Source: Chryseobacterium viscerum (lineage in GTDB: Bacteria; Bacteroidota; Bacteroidia; Flavobacteriales; Weeksellaceae). From it: 64,000 bases of DNA. The notes beneath the pieces were generated by a model that was not told where the DNA came from, searched no databases, and saw nothing but the letters and a program-made list of their open reading frames with translations. Below, one piece after another: positions 7,878 to 18,648 of this stretch. The stretch is from NCBI RefSeq assembly GCF_025949665.1, contig NZ_JAPDFT010000001.1, forward strand, positions 310,001 to 374,000, read 5' to 3'. The position numbers and the translations under genes are program-made. Position 1 is the stretch's first letter. Each line of letters begins with the position of its first letter.

Positions 7878-8557
7878 TATTTTCTGTTTTTATGATTGTT
7901 ATTGTGCCTCCTCTTGTTAGGCTGGTTGCTGTTGTTGTTTTTATTACTATTGCTATTCCTGTTGTTATTGTTATTATTCCTGTTGTTGTTATTACTGGTG
8001 TAATAGATTTTACTTTTTTCAAGAGAATCTATTCCGGTAAGGTCAAGCCTGTTTTCAGACAGTTCTTTCAAGTGGCGGAAAATAACATCATCCGTCACAT
8101 GTTCTTTATTATAGACATTATAAGATTTCTTCATATTGTTGGCAATTACCTCGATAAGGGCTTCTTTTTCATCGCCCGTTTCCAGTTCAATTGCTTTTTC
8201 TATCAATTGAAGAATACTTTTTCCGTAAAACTTAAAGTCACCTTGAAGTTTTGGATATTCCATTCTTTTAGGTTTTTCTGCCAATTGTTCCGGAGTAGGG
8301 AACGGATATGGAGATTCTACATCCAGATCATGATTAGCAAGAATAAAAAGATGGTCCCAAAGTTTATGTTTATAATTTTCCTCGTCGCGAAGTTGTGGGT
8401 TTCTCTGACCCATAAAATCGATGATTGCCATAGCCATTTCATTCCTTTCCTCTTTGGTAGGAAGTTCTTTGCAGCGCTCAACCAACTGTTGTATAATTCT
8501 GCCGTATTCCGGCATATGAAGCTGAGTTTTTTGGGTATTGTATTCCATAGTATGCAA
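7877..8557 (-). CDS. DUF4290 protein with Asn/Arg-rich tail
   Basis: The first 190 of 226 residues form the DUF4290 domain (EYNTQKTQLHMPEYGRI at the start, then a helical body), a Bacteroidota family of unknown function that commonly sits next to murA. The last 40 residues are almost only Asn, Arg, Lys, Ser and His, encoded by a tract that is rich in AAT and AAC codons on the minus strand. Such a basic, disordered tail could bind RNA or acidic partners, but this is inference. The gene overlaps the murA start by one base. A long open frame on the opposite strand here is only a shadow of the Asn-rich codons. Confidence 0.88.
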   Translation of the reverse strand: MHTMEYNTQKTQLHMPEYGRIIQQLVERCKELPTKEERNEMAMAIIDFMGQRNPQLRDEENYKHKLWDHLFILANHDLDVESPYPFPTPEQLAEKPKRMEYPKLQGDFKFYGKSILQLIEKAIELETGDEKEALIEVIANNMKKSYNVYNKEHVTDDVIFRHLKELSENRLDLTGIDSLEKSKIYYTSNNNNRNNNNNNRNSNSNKNNNSNQPNKRRHNNNHKNRK

Positions 8558-8735
8558 ATATATGGATTAAAAGAAAAATTGTTTCGAGAATCTGAAAAAT
8601 TTATGATTTTTTAATGAAAATTTTAAATGACTTTATTCCTGATTTATTGTTGAAAATTAAAATATTTCCCGTCCATTTGAATTTGTTTTCAATAAAATTG
8701 TATCTTGTTTAATAGATTGATAATTAATTATTACG

Positions 8736-10175
8736 ATGAAAAAAACATATTTTTTCCTTTCCCTATTGGCTTTAGCACTGGTTAGCTCTTGTCAGAACAG
8801 AGATGAATTGATTACGGAGACTTCCAGACAGGAAGAGGTTCATAACAAAACAGTGAACGTAACTCAGCATGACGGCCGGCCGTTCAGTACCGGAAATAAT
8901 TCCGGGTCTATACAAGGTAAGTTTATATCAGGGCCAGGTGGAGGAGTTTTGATGCAGGGCTTTTACTGGGATGTTCCTGAAGGAGGCAACTGGTGGAATA
9001 TCGTTAAAGATAAATTAACAGCATGGTCCAATGCCGGAATTGGTGCCGTATGGCTGCCTCCAGCCTCAAAAGCACAGAACGGAGCTTACTCTATGGGATA
9101 TGATCCTACAGATTATTATGATTTTGGAAATTTTAATCAGAATGGAAGTGTCGAAACCCGTTTCGGATCAAGAACAGAACTTGAAGCATTGATTACACAA
9201 GCGCATGCAGAAAATATGCAGGTGTATGCAGATATTGTAATCAATCATAATAGTGGCGGACAATCTGAAGCGAATTCATTCACAGGAACGAATACCTGGA
9301 CTGATTTCTCAGGCGTTGCTTCCGGGAAATTTCAGAGAAATTATAATGATTTTTATAAAAATTCCTACGGAAATAATGATGAAGGCGCTTTTGGAGGATT
9401 TCCGGATCTGTGTCACGCTAATCCTCATGTTCAGGACTGGCTTTGGGGAAGAGATGATTCTGTTGCAAAATATTATAAAAATGTGATGAAATTTGATGGA
9501 TGGAGGTTTGATTACGTTAAAGGTTTCGGACCTTGGGTAGTCAATACCTGGAATTCTAAAGTAGGTGGATTTTCTGTTGGAGAACTATGGGATTCCAACG
9601 TTAATACATTGGAATGGTGGGCAAATAATGCCAACAGTTCTGTATTTGATTTTGCTGCCTATTATAAAATGGATGAAGCTTTTGATAATGGTAATTTGAA
9701 CGTTTTGAATGATGATATGATGTGGAAAAGAAATCCTTACAAAGCAGTCACTTTTGTGGCCAATCACGACACGGATATAATTAACAATAAAATGCCTGCA
9801 TATGCCTATATTTTAACTCATGAAGGATATCCTACCATTTTTTACAGAGATTATGAAGAATGGCTGAACAAAGAAAGGTTGAACAACCTGATCTGGATTC
9901 ATAACAATAAAGCAACAGGAACAACTTCTATTCTTTATACTGATAATGATGAATATATTGCAAGACGTAACGGCTACAATGGAAATCCCGGACTGGTTGT
10001 TTATATCAATACATCATCAAGCTGGCAGGAAAGATGGGTGGAAACCAATTGGAGCAGTCAGCAGATCAAAGATTTCACCGGACATTCGGGTTGGTATCCG
10101 ACAACACAAGGAGATAAATGGGTGAAAATCCAATGCCCGCCGAATTCTTATTCTGTATGGTCGCTTAATTTATAA
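8736..10175 (+). CDS. GH13 alpha-amylase lipoprotein
   Basis: The 479-residue protein hydrolyses alpha-1,4-glucan and is exported as a lipoprotein: the signal peptide ends at Cys19 (VSSC). All four GH13 conserved regions are visible: ADIVINH (165-171), GWRFDYVK with nucleophile Asp259, VGELWD with acid/base Glu283, and FVANHDTD with Asp345. The N-terminal MQGFYWD and GIGAVWLPPA and the short C-terminal beta domain (GYNGNPGLVVYINTS, then PPNSYSVWSL) match the GH13_5/GH13_6-type bacterial and plant amylases. A region of about 45 low-complexity residues links the lipid anchor to the catalytic domain. No other starch gene is adjacent, so it appears to be a single-gene unit. Confidence 0.93.
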   Translation: MKKTYFFLSLLALALVSSCQNRDELITETSRQEEVHNKTVNVTQHDGRPFSTGNNSGSIQGKFISGPGGGVLMQGFYWDVPEGGNWWNIVKDKLTAWSNAGIGAVWLPPASKAQNGAYSMGYDPTDYYDFGNFNQNGSVETRFGSRTELEALITQAHAENMQVYADIVINHNSGGQSEANSFTGTNTWTDFSGVASGKFQRNYNDFYKNSYGNNDEGAFGGFPDLCHANPHVQDWLWGRDDSVAKYYKNVMKFDGWRFDYVKGFGPWVVNTWNSKVGGFSVGELWDSNVNTLEWWANNANSSVFDFAAYYKMDEAFDNGNLNVLNDDMMWKRNPYKAVTFVANHDTDIINNKMPAYAYILTHEGYPTIFYRDYEEWLNKERLNNLIWIHNNKATGTTSILYTDNDEYIARRNGYNGNPGLVVYINTSSSWQERWVETNWSSQQIKDFTGHSGWYPTTQGDKWVKIQCPPNSYSVWSLNL

Positions 10176-10202
10176 GTAATGAGTAATGAGTAATGAGTAA
10201 TG
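10175..10202. repeat. perfect heptad repeat (AGTAATG)x4
   Basis: Four exact copies of the 7-bp unit AGTAATG start at the last base of the amylase stop codon. This is the cleanest member of the 7-bp periodic spacer class. Its reverse complement word (CTCATTA-like) recurs at 53863-53876 and near 49160. Confidence 0.95.
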
Positions 10203-10514
10203 AGTGTGGCGAACATTAGTTTCTATAACTAATTCAAGCTTGTTTATTATCCACTAAGCTTGTCATTCCGTAGGAATCTATACAACTGATCATTTTGATG
10301 TCGCGTTGTGAGAAACTCTTACGGAATGATATTTTTGAATATAATAAAAACTATTAAGAAATAAAGTGTAATTAAGATGAATCATTCTGATTTTTAAGCT
10401 TAAAGCGAAGCTTATCTTAATACTCTCAACACCTTAAACAATCTTAATGTTTCAATAAATAAAGTTTAAAGAAGTTCTTTATATAAGCTAAAAGAAATTT
10501 TCTGTAAGATAAAG
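10176..10514. other. spacer between amylase and DCC gene
   Basis: Apart from the AGTAATG repeat, the spacer holds an imperfect palindrome at 10262-10330. The remainder is AT-rich with no supported gene and no clear terminator. Confidence 0.6.
10262..10330. repeat. imperfect palindromic element, GTCATTCCGTA type
   Basis: TCATTCCGTAGGAATCT on the left faces GAGAAACTCTTACGGAATGA on the right, with about 30 bp between them. The arms resemble the logic of the 6426-6506 element (CATTC...AATCT) but the sequence differs, so it looks like a separate or diverged family. Confidence 0.55.
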
Positions 10515-10925
10515 CTACACCTGAATAAACTTTTTCTTCTGATGCTGGTCCGGTAAATAACACTTCTGATTGGCCAGCTTCATCCTGTTTCTGGAAATGA
10601 TATCATATACTTTATCACTTAAAAAAGCAGGCATAATTTTTCCAATAAAAGAAAGTTTATAAACACCTCCCAATAAGTTAGCGATTTCCAGTACTGCCCT
10701 TGATTTAATCTGATAATACCGCCCAGGTTTCCATAGATACATGGTATTGAATACATTAGTTTCCAGGCCTCTTTCGGATAAAAATTGTTGTCCGAAATCA
10801 GATTGAAGAGAAGCAAACATGAACTGGTCTTTCTTGTCACGCTCCAAAATCCACTGCACCCAGAAATTACAGACACCGCAATCTCCGTCAAAAAATACAA
10901 TATGTTTATTCTCCCAGTTTTCCAC
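10515..10925 (-). CDS. DCC-family (DUF393) thiol-disulfide oxidoreductase-like protein
   Basis: The 136-residue protein opens with VFFDGDCGVCNFWVQW, the hallmark D-x-x-C-x-x-C of the DUF393/DCC family, followed by RDKKDQFMFASLQS and a conserved Tyr-rich middle (TMYLWKPGRYYQIKS). The family is predicted to have a thioredoxin-like fold, but no reaction is established. It lies 4 bp downstream of the haem-binding protein gene on the same strand, so the two are cotranscribed and may act together in thiol or haem redox chemistry. No membrane segment is obvious. Confidence 0.88.
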   Translation of the reverse strand: MENWENKHIVFFDGDCGVCNFWVQWILERDKKDQFMFASLQSDFGQQFLSERGLETNVFNTMYLWKPGRYYQIKSRAVLEIANLLGGVYKLSFIGKIMPAFLSDKVYDIISRNRMKLANQKCYLPDQHQKKKFIQV

Positions 10926-10929
10926 GACT

Positions 10930-11397
10930 TTATTTATTAAACATGATTCTTCTTTCTGTATCTTCTTTTACTTTTTTGAAATATTGAGTAAGCTCTGCAC
11001 GCTGTTCATCCGAGAGTTTGGCATTCTGATGTCCTAAATAATAAGATTCAAGCGGCATTTCTTTTTTTTCAACCATTTCTATACATTCCTCCAGCTTATG
11101 AAGCTGTCTTTTAGGTTCATATACTGCAAAGGTAGAAAAATTAAGATGTTTCCTGCCTTCATTAATATGATTTTTTACCCACCATGAAGCCGGAGAGATA
11201 TTGGTATACCATGGATATGCTGTTTCATTGGAATGACAGTCGTAGCATGAAGTTCTTATAGTGCGGGCAATTTTTTCCGGAGTGTTTTTAATTTTCAGAA
11301 AATCCATGCCGGGTGTAGGAGGCGGATTTGTTTTGTCGATGGGAAAAAACTGAATGATAATAAAAGCAATAAGAAGGATAACAATTATTTTTTTCAT
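10930..11397 (-). CDS. haem-binding domain protein (cytochrome c-like, Haem_bd)
   Basis: The 155-residue protein has an N-terminal membrane anchor or signal (residues 3-20, rich in Ile) and a single c-type haem motif CYDCH near residue 51, followed by SNETAYPWYTNISPASWW. This arrangement matches the Haem_bd family of Bacteroidota. It would face the periplasm, where the c-haem is attached. A later segment (KKEMPLESYYLGHQNAKLSDEQ) supplies candidate Met or His axial ligands. It precedes the DCC gene by 4 bp. Confidence 0.88.
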   Translation of the reverse strand: MKKIIVILLIAFIIIQFFPIDKTNPPPTPGMDFLKIKNTPEKIARTIRTSCYDCHSNETAYPWYTNISPASWWVKNHINEGRKHLNFSTFAVYEPKRQLHKLEECIEMVEKKEMPLESYYLGHQNAKLSDEQRAELTQYFKKVKEDTERRIMFNK

Positions 11398-11563
11398 AGC
11401 AGACGTTTCATGTTTGGTAAAGATAAAGGTAGTTAATTTATTTTTAGTGAGATAAAGTTGGAAGCTGGGAGAGAGACTGGAGGTGCTTTCAATAGTTCTT
11501 TGAATAGTGCGTTTTTCCAGATTTTTTTAGGAATTGTTAATTTATTTTTCATGATGCTATTAA

Positions 11564-11591
11564 ACTTCCAGCTTCCTTCTTCCTTTTCCTA
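11564..11591. repeat. heptad-periodic repeat (word CTTCCAG/CTTCCTT), with inverted partner at 11458
   Basis: Units ACTTCCA, GCTTCCT and TCTTCCT follow one another at 7-bp steps, with the fourth unit slipped by one base. TTGGAAGCTGGGAGAG at 11458-11473 is an inverted copy of the same word, so the two could form a long hairpin. The same word recurs at 22515-22542. Confidence 0.65.
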
Positions 11592-11756
11592 CAAATTCTT
11601 ACGTTGAGCAATTCTAAATTGCACCGTATACTGCTGTTTTTATTTAAGTTAATCTGAAAAATGATTAACTTAATACCACAATTTTGTCTTATCCCGGATG
11701 TGGTCAGAAATATATGTTTATAGTTTTTAACTATCATTGAAATAAAAATTAATAGA

Positions 11757-11787
11757 TTGTATTTATCGGTCAAACGTTGTAGGTTTG
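11757..11787 (+). promoter_or_regulatory. katG promoter
   Basis: TTG at 11757-11759 and TAGGTTTG at 11780-11787 are 20 bp apart, matching the Bacteroidota TTTG-N19-21-TAnnTTTG form. The leader would be about 58 nt. Confidence 0.55.
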
Positions 11788-11844
11788 TCATGTTCTTACA
11801 ACAGAAAATTGAAACTGTATTAATCAACATAAAAAATAAAATAA

Positions 11845-14130
<2,286 letters not shown>

Positions 14131-14151
14131 TAAATAAAAAATGAAAATAAA

Positions 14152-14186
14152 AACGGGCTGTCTTTGCAAAGACAGCCCGTTTTGTT
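14152..14186 (+). terminator. katG intrinsic terminator
   Basis: A perfect 14-bp stem (AACGGGCTGTCTTT and its complement) with a 2-nt centre is followed by T residues. Confidence 0.9.
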
Positions 14187-14231
14187 ATACTTATCGGTGA
14201 TTTTGAAAGGGTAATGGAAAGCTTGCTTATT

Positions 14232-14483
14232 TTATTGGCCTCCTTTTAATGTAATAATTTCATCTACTAATAATGGGATCACGTTTCTTGCCATAGCAAT
14301 GAAATCCTGATCCTCCGGTTTTATTGAAATGAATTCTATATCATAATCTCTGTTTTCTTCCTCTCCAGTCATTATAAAACTGGATCCGGAATTAAAGTCT
14401 CTTCCCTCAATATAGGATGTCCATGGAGATAGGGTAGCTTTATTACATATTTCCATGATGTTTTTTAATTCTAAATCTGTCAT
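14232..14483 (-). CDS. small hypothetical protein, Ead/Ea22- or immunity-like
   Basis: The 83-residue acidic protein has a pattern seen in small phage-associated and immunity-type proteins: an N-terminal helix, SPWTSYIEGRD, and a C-terminal QDFIAMARNVIPLLVDEI helix. I cannot assign a named family with certainty. It stands at the left edge of the decayed Rhs toxin island, downstream of the immunity gene at 14849 on the same strand, so it may be an orphan immunity gene. No signal peptide or membrane helix is present. Confidence 0.6.
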   Translation of the reverse strand: MTDLELKNIMEICNKATLSPWTSYIEGRDFNSGSSFIMTGEEENRDYDIEFISIKPEDQDFIAMARNVIPLLVDEIITLKGGQ

Positions 14484-14608
14484 TTTACTTAGTTTTAGTC
14501 GGATTTTTAATTAATGTTGGATTAAATAATTTTCGGCCTGCTATGCCACTATTCCTGCTCCAGGCTAAATTTACAATTTAAGGATTTATCATGAAGATAT
14601 AAAAACAA

Positions 14609-14634
14609 AAACCATCCTTAAAAAAGGATGGTTT
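14609..14634. terminator. hairpin AAACCATCC/GGATGGTTT
   Basis: Nine-bp perfect arms around an A-rich loop. A tracts on the left suit termination on the minus strand, as expected downstream of a minus-strand RNA gene, although no intact RNA gene remains beside it. Confidence 0.6.
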
Positions 14635-14661
14635 GTAGACCCCATAGTCCAAAGTTCGAAC
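14635..14661 (-). other. possible degenerate tRNA 3'-end remnant
   Basis: The minus strand reads a T-arm-like GTTCGAAC core and ends in GGGTCTAC, the same 3' end as the tRNA-Gln at 22219-22289 and in the same orientation. The spacing between the T loop and the 3' end is 5 nt too long and the loop is irregular, so it is at best a decayed copy. It is recorded because it would be the far attachment-site copy of an island inserted at that tRNA. Confidence 0.3.
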
Positions 14662-14848
14662 TTTTTATTGAATGATTTGAGGAAAATTGCTAACATAGAA
14701 AAATTTTGATATTTCAAATAATGGTGTATAAGATATGTAAAACCCCTAACTCAAATATGAGAGATATTTTTTTTTCATTTGATTGTAAAATAAGGTATTA
14801 AAAAATAATATCCTATTTTATCATCAATACAAATAAAAAAAATATTTT

Positions 14849-15190
14849 TTATTTTTCTTCAATTAATTCTAAAAATAAATCTTGTAAATCTTCATTAATT
14901 TTTTCAGTGCTACTTTCTGTAGTTAGGATAAATTCATCATTTATTTCATCCGCATAAGTACTTCCATCTAATATTCCCAGTACATGTGATAAAGTATTAA
15001 TTTCAACAATTCTCAAAAATTTTAAAAAAACATCTTTTTCTTCCTTCGAAAAATCAATATACATAGGAAGAATTCCTTTCCATACTGGATCTCGCGCTTC
15101 TTTTGTAGTATTCAATAAATTTTCATATAACTCGATGTTTTCTTCGATGACATATCTTTTGAGAATTTTTACTAACTCTAATGGTTTCAT
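14849..15190 (-). CDS. putative immunity protein for Rhs toxin
   Basis: The 113-residue, acidic, helix-rich cytosolic protein lies 11 bp after the end of the wrecked toxin tip (stop at 15202) on the same strand, the classic position of a polymorphic-toxin immunity gene. Conserved-looking segments are FLKFLRIVEINTLSHVLGILDGSTY and, near the C-terminus, INEDLQDLFLELIEE. I recognise the pattern as one common beside Rhs toxins but cannot give a Pfam immunity number. The reading frame is fully open although the toxin is dead, so it may still protect against related toxins from neighbours. Confidence 0.65.
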   Translation of the reverse strand: MKPLELVKILKRYVIEENIELYENLLNTTKEARDPVWKGILPMYIDFSKEEKDVFLKFLRIVEINTLSHVLGILDGSTYADEINDEFILTTESSTEKINEDLQDLFLELIEEK

Positions 15191-15201
15191 ATGTGAAATA
15201 A

Positions 15202-15510
15202 TTATTTTTTTATAAATGAATCTGGATATTTTGTTTTATTAAGTTGAATTAATTCCTCTATCGCACTATTAGGGATATTCTCTGATCCATAAATCCGTCT
15301 CTTATAGGACACAGGTTTTCTATAAAATATTAATGGCATGCGTCATAATCCAAATAATCTTTCTTGATGCTTATCCCTTGGTAAATTCATGCGATAATAA
15401 ATCTATTAAACATTGTCCAGATCCATATCTGGCATTTTTTATTTCAATAGGTGGAAGTAGTTGTCCTGATTACATTATAGCTTTATAGACTGCTTCCGTT
15501 GTGTAATGTC
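15202..15510 (-). pseudogene. decayed Tox-ART-HYD1-like toxin tip of Rhs protein
   Basis: Read leftwards from 15508, the frame gives HYTTEAVYKAIM, stop, SGQLLPPIEIKNARYGSG, then HEFTKG, stop. This HYT...ARYGSGQ pattern matches the HYD1-signature ADP-ribosyltransferase toxins (Tox-ART-HYD1), which modify target-cell proteins using NAD. Two in-frame TAA codons and at least one frameshift kill it. The last 45 residues (ATG at 15337-15339, stop 15202-15204) are open in another frame and would be the toxin C-terminus. The immunity gene follows directly. Assignment rests on remembered family pattern, not on a search. Confidence 0.6.
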
Positions 15511-15883
15511 TTAATATATTACCTCTGTTTTTGCAATTAATGTTGGCTTTCTTAATGCTAATGCTCCAACAATTCCAACACCCATAGCAAGATACCTGTT
15601 TTCAGGTTTCCAATTGCTCATTACCTGACCAGCTATATCAAAAAAGCCTGCGGGATCACTAATACCGCCAATCATTTTTACAGGACCATCATTGTATCTT
15701 CCTGCATTCAGAGTTCTATTCCAGCCGAAATCACTCTTGGCATACCACAAGTTAATGTAGTTATCGACATGGCTTCGAATTCGTGATTTCCAAAAGAAAC
15801 TGCTTCTGGAGAGTTTAATTTCTGGAATATTAATAAGTTCATCTACAATTTCAAGAGCAACTTCGCTTGTTTCTGGTGAAACT
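15511..15883 (-). pseudogene. Rhs C-terminal linker fragment, frameshifted from toxin tip
   Basis: An open frame of about 123 residues without a start codon (stop TAA at 15883-15885 upstream, stop at 15511). Its C-terminal half, from WYAKSDFGWNRTLNAGRY through GGISDPAGFFDIAGQVMSNWKP to a short hydrophobic run, looks like the linker that precedes the toxin domain in flavobacterial Rhs proteins. Its last residues (KTEVIY) run straight into the HYTTE toxin start after a few extra bases including the TAA stop, so the two pieces were once one frame. Confidence 0.6.
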
Positions 15884-15898
15884 TATTGTATTCAAAAT

Positions 15899-15922
15899 TA
15901 GGGTATTGATTTCAATACCCTA
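15899..15922. terminator. hairpin GGGTATTGA/TCAATACCC inside the broken Rhs locus
   Basis: Perfect 9-bp arms with a 2-nt loop between the two Rhs fragments. It sits at the deletion site and is not expected inside an intact rhs gene. Confidence 0.5.
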
Positions 15923-15975
15923 CTTATTTATAACACACTTTCAAATTTTAGGACAAGTAGTGTAAATTTCTTGCG

Positions 15976-17645
15976 CTAAAAAAGATAGCAACTCCACTCG
16001 GCAGTAGGAACAAATTTTAATACAGGTAATGTATTAGTTCCTGTATGTGTACTTTCATACTGGAACCCATCCAGATAATCTGTCACAGTAACCGTTTCAG
16101 CGTTTGTCTTTCCGGAACCGTAGGTATAAGTTTTTTTAAGCTTGGTTCCGTCCGCACTGTACAGATATTTTGTATTTACATTAAAAAGCAGGTTAACATA
16201 GTCTCTTGGGGCATACAGTTTATCAAACTGTATATAATCGGGAAGATCAAGGAAATTATAATCAATCTGCAAGACTCCTTTATCTACCTGGGTTTTCATA
16301 TTGCCATTACTATCGTACGAGATTGTATTTCCTGAACTGTCGGGATAACCACTGTAATTACCTGAGTTATCGGTGATCGTATTCAGTCTGTTTCCAGTGT
16401 AGGTATAGATAAGATTATCAATTAGCTGCGTAGCTGAATTAATTTTTCCATTTCTCTGTAATGAAGTAATATTGCCGTTTATATCATAGGCCAGAGTTTC
16501 ATTAAAAAATCCGTTTTCAGGAACCGATGCTCCCGGTTCAGAATAGACTCCTTTTTTAAGCCTGCTGAGTGCATCATACTGGTAATTATACTGTCTTAAA
16601 ACCTTATCTGTGGCTGTTTTCCAACGCACTTCTGTAATATTACCATCATATTTCCCGGTATTTCCCTGCGTGGTATTCTGAGGATTGAAATACTTCATTT
16701 CATATCCGAAAAGCTTTGTTCCGAGTGTAGTAGGATCATTGATTTTAATTAACGCACCACGGATGTCATATTGATAATTAATGGTTTCAAGACCACCACC
16801 TACTTTTTTACTGGTAAGCTGTGACAGTTCATTATAGGTGTTTTCTGCCAGAATTTCTACAGGACCACTGCCTACCTGATGGCTTTGTTTTAATACCCTG
16901 TATTGATTATCATAATCAAAGCTTTGCGAGATGACTTTTTCTGTATCTGTACTGAGTCTTTTATGATAAACTTTGGACTGCTTTGTTGCACCTGCAAAAT
17001 CAAGCTCAGTTTCCGTTTTAGAATATCCCCCAAGGTGATTAATGCTGTATGTTCCTACTGCTCTTCCTTCTGTGTCATAATAGATATAGCTTTTGGTCCA
17101 ATTATCATCCTCAACATTTTTTACAAGACTTAGGGTCGGCATTGCCTTAGTATTCACCGAAGCATTTTGAGTATCAGTAATAACAGGCTTTCCTAATATG
17201 GAAGAAGGAAACGCTGGATTGAAGCTGTAGGTAGGGTAGGTGTCATAATAATTTAAGCTTAGCAGGTATTGTACTTTATCATATTGAGGATAACCAGTTG
17301 TAACAGAGTAGTAAACATCCATACCACTATAATTTACTGCAACAGAGGAGCTTCTTGCTTCATTATTGCTATCTTTAGTATTTGCATAATCCTGCTCCTG
17401 CTGACGAGAACTTCCTATTGCTAAAGATATACCAGTCATAATGACTCTTGAAAATTGATCATATTTGGTATAAAGCCACTGTCCTTTTTTTCTCAGCTCG
17501 GCATCCTGAAAACCTACAAGCCTGTCCTGCTTATCATAGATCATATACTCCCAGCCTTTCCCCGGAACCTTTTTCTCTACCAATCTTCTCAGCCCGTCAT
17601 ATCGATACTGATAGCAAAGATTGTTTAAAGTAACCTGATCAGGAC
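15976..17645 (-). pseudogene. truncated Rhs/YD-repeat core (DUF6443-type)
   Basis: About 556 codons of Rhs shell remain. YD-repeat units are plain: DGLRRLVEKKVPGKGWEY, YDKQDRLVGFQD, YDIRGALIKI, YQYDALSRLKKG, YDINGNITSL and YDSNGNMKTQ. Both ends are lost. On the right the frame stays open past the first ATG-like start at 17583 up to about 17645 (CPDQVTLNNLCYQY), where it meets unrelated DNA, so the N-terminal part is deleted. On the left the frame reads FVPTAE and then stops, where intact homologues continue through the PFG-type core and RGW...DP motif to the toxin. Such proteins encapsulate and deliver C-terminal toxins. Confidence 0.85.
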
Positions 17646-17805
17646 AGCTTTACATATAACCAATATGGACACCGGAGCAGGTTCAGTTGGCAAATTAACA
17701 ATAATGGACATTGATTCAAAGGAGATCTGGCAATCTGATTTTTTAAGTACTCTTTACGGTGATATCCCGGATTTTTCAAAAAAAACCATAACTGAAGCAT
17801 TATAA
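17641..17805 (+). pseudogene. 3' fragment of an unidentified gene fused head-on to the Rhs remnant
   Basis: An open plus-strand frame enters from the Rhs junction and ends at TAA 17803-17805; the first ATG is at 17665 and gives 46 residues (ending GDIPDFSKKTITEAL). The composition is that of a normal protein, not random DNA, but I do not recognise the family. It appears to be the C-terminus of a gene whose 5' part was deleted together with the 5' part of rhs. Confidence 0.45.
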
Positions 17806-17921
17806 GCAATCAGGTTTTAAAGGTATATAATACCTCCCTACTATATTCCTAACCTCTGTAGCATATTTTAATTATATAACGTTTAGATTAAAAATTGCAT
17901 CTCAGCAATTATAAATTTAGG

Positions 17922-18059
17922 ATGATGAGAAATTTATTTTTATGTACTGTTTTAGCATAACTAAGTATATCCTGCAAAAGGATGATATATATTTATAAAC
18001 CAATAACCATTAAGCCAACCAGTTCTGTAAGTGAAATCGTAACGGTTTTTTTGTTTTAA
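17922..18059 (+). pseudogene. lipoprotein signal peptide remnant with in-frame stop
   Basis: The frame reads MMRNLFLCTVLA, stop, LSISCKRM and continues to TAA at 18057-18059. A single base change (TTA to TAA at 17958-17960) separates it from a normal type II signal peptide with lipobox LSISC. Only about 45 codons remain, so the gene body is gone. Confidence 0.5.
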
Positions 18060-18405
18060 TATTTTTGAATAATTGACTATTAAACATTTTTTTTCAAAAC
18101 TTCAAACTTTCATGTGTTGGTTTAATATGATGTTTCTTTTATTTCAAATTTTAAAGAAAAATAACCAATCTAAGAACAGGCTACGATTGATTATTAATTA
18201 AAATATTGATTTTTTTTAATTATATTTCTTTGATAATCAATTTATTAAATAAGTGTAACATCTGTGTAATATATTAATTTTGTTGAAAACTATTTTTCTG
18301 TTGTAATATTGCGACGTGGATTTAAAACATTCCTAATTTCTATTTTTTAACACAAAACAATTTTAGCAATTACAGTTATGACGGAAAAATTATTTTCAGT
18401 AAATA

Positions 18406-18513
18406 ATGGTATTTGTTTCTTTTCCAATCTATTCTCTGTTAGGTTTAGATACACCGGAAATTGAAACTTTACTGGATATTCGTGATAATGACTATTTAGG
18501 AGTAATGAAGTAA
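18406..18513 (+). pseudogene. short C-terminal fragment or small ORF
   Basis: ATG at 18406 opens 35 codons ending IETLLDIRDNDYLGVMK. No homology is recognised. Its position among other fragments suggests a gene remnant rather than a working small protein. Confidence 0.25.
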
Positions 18514-18648
18514 TGGTCCGAGAGTGAGTTCGTTAGCTTCTATAGGAGTTGGTCAGTTGCTATATCTTGAAAAAATTGAGTAACTATTGTTATTAATTAA
18601 TCTAACACCCACTTTTCATCTAAAAAGAAAATTAAAATATACACTAAA

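Larger units (their letters stand above)
14484..14848. other. spacer at left edge of the accessory island
   Basis: The spacer holds a hairpin at 14609-14634 followed directly by a degenerate tRNA-3'-end-like sequence at 14635-14661. The rest is AT-rich with no gene that I can support. Confidence 0.5.
17806..18648. other. gene graveyard spacer
   Basis: About 840 bp of AT-rich DNA with only short fragments: a broken lipoprotein start at 17922-18059 and a 35-codon open frame at 18406-18513, each listed separately. A few other short stretches look protein-like but have no start. I see no RNA gene or insertion sequence. Confidence 0.5.

Noticed and set aside
7820-8614. 264-codon plus-strand open frame opposite DUF4290 and the murA start
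   Set aside because: It is an antisense shadow. Its Ile/Val/Thr repeats arise from the Asn-rich codons of the DUF4290 tail, and the minus-strand genes have clear family motifs.
10175-10202. possible CRISPR or phage-like repeat array
   Set aside because: The units are 7 bp in direct tandem without spacers, and no cas gene is present in the window.
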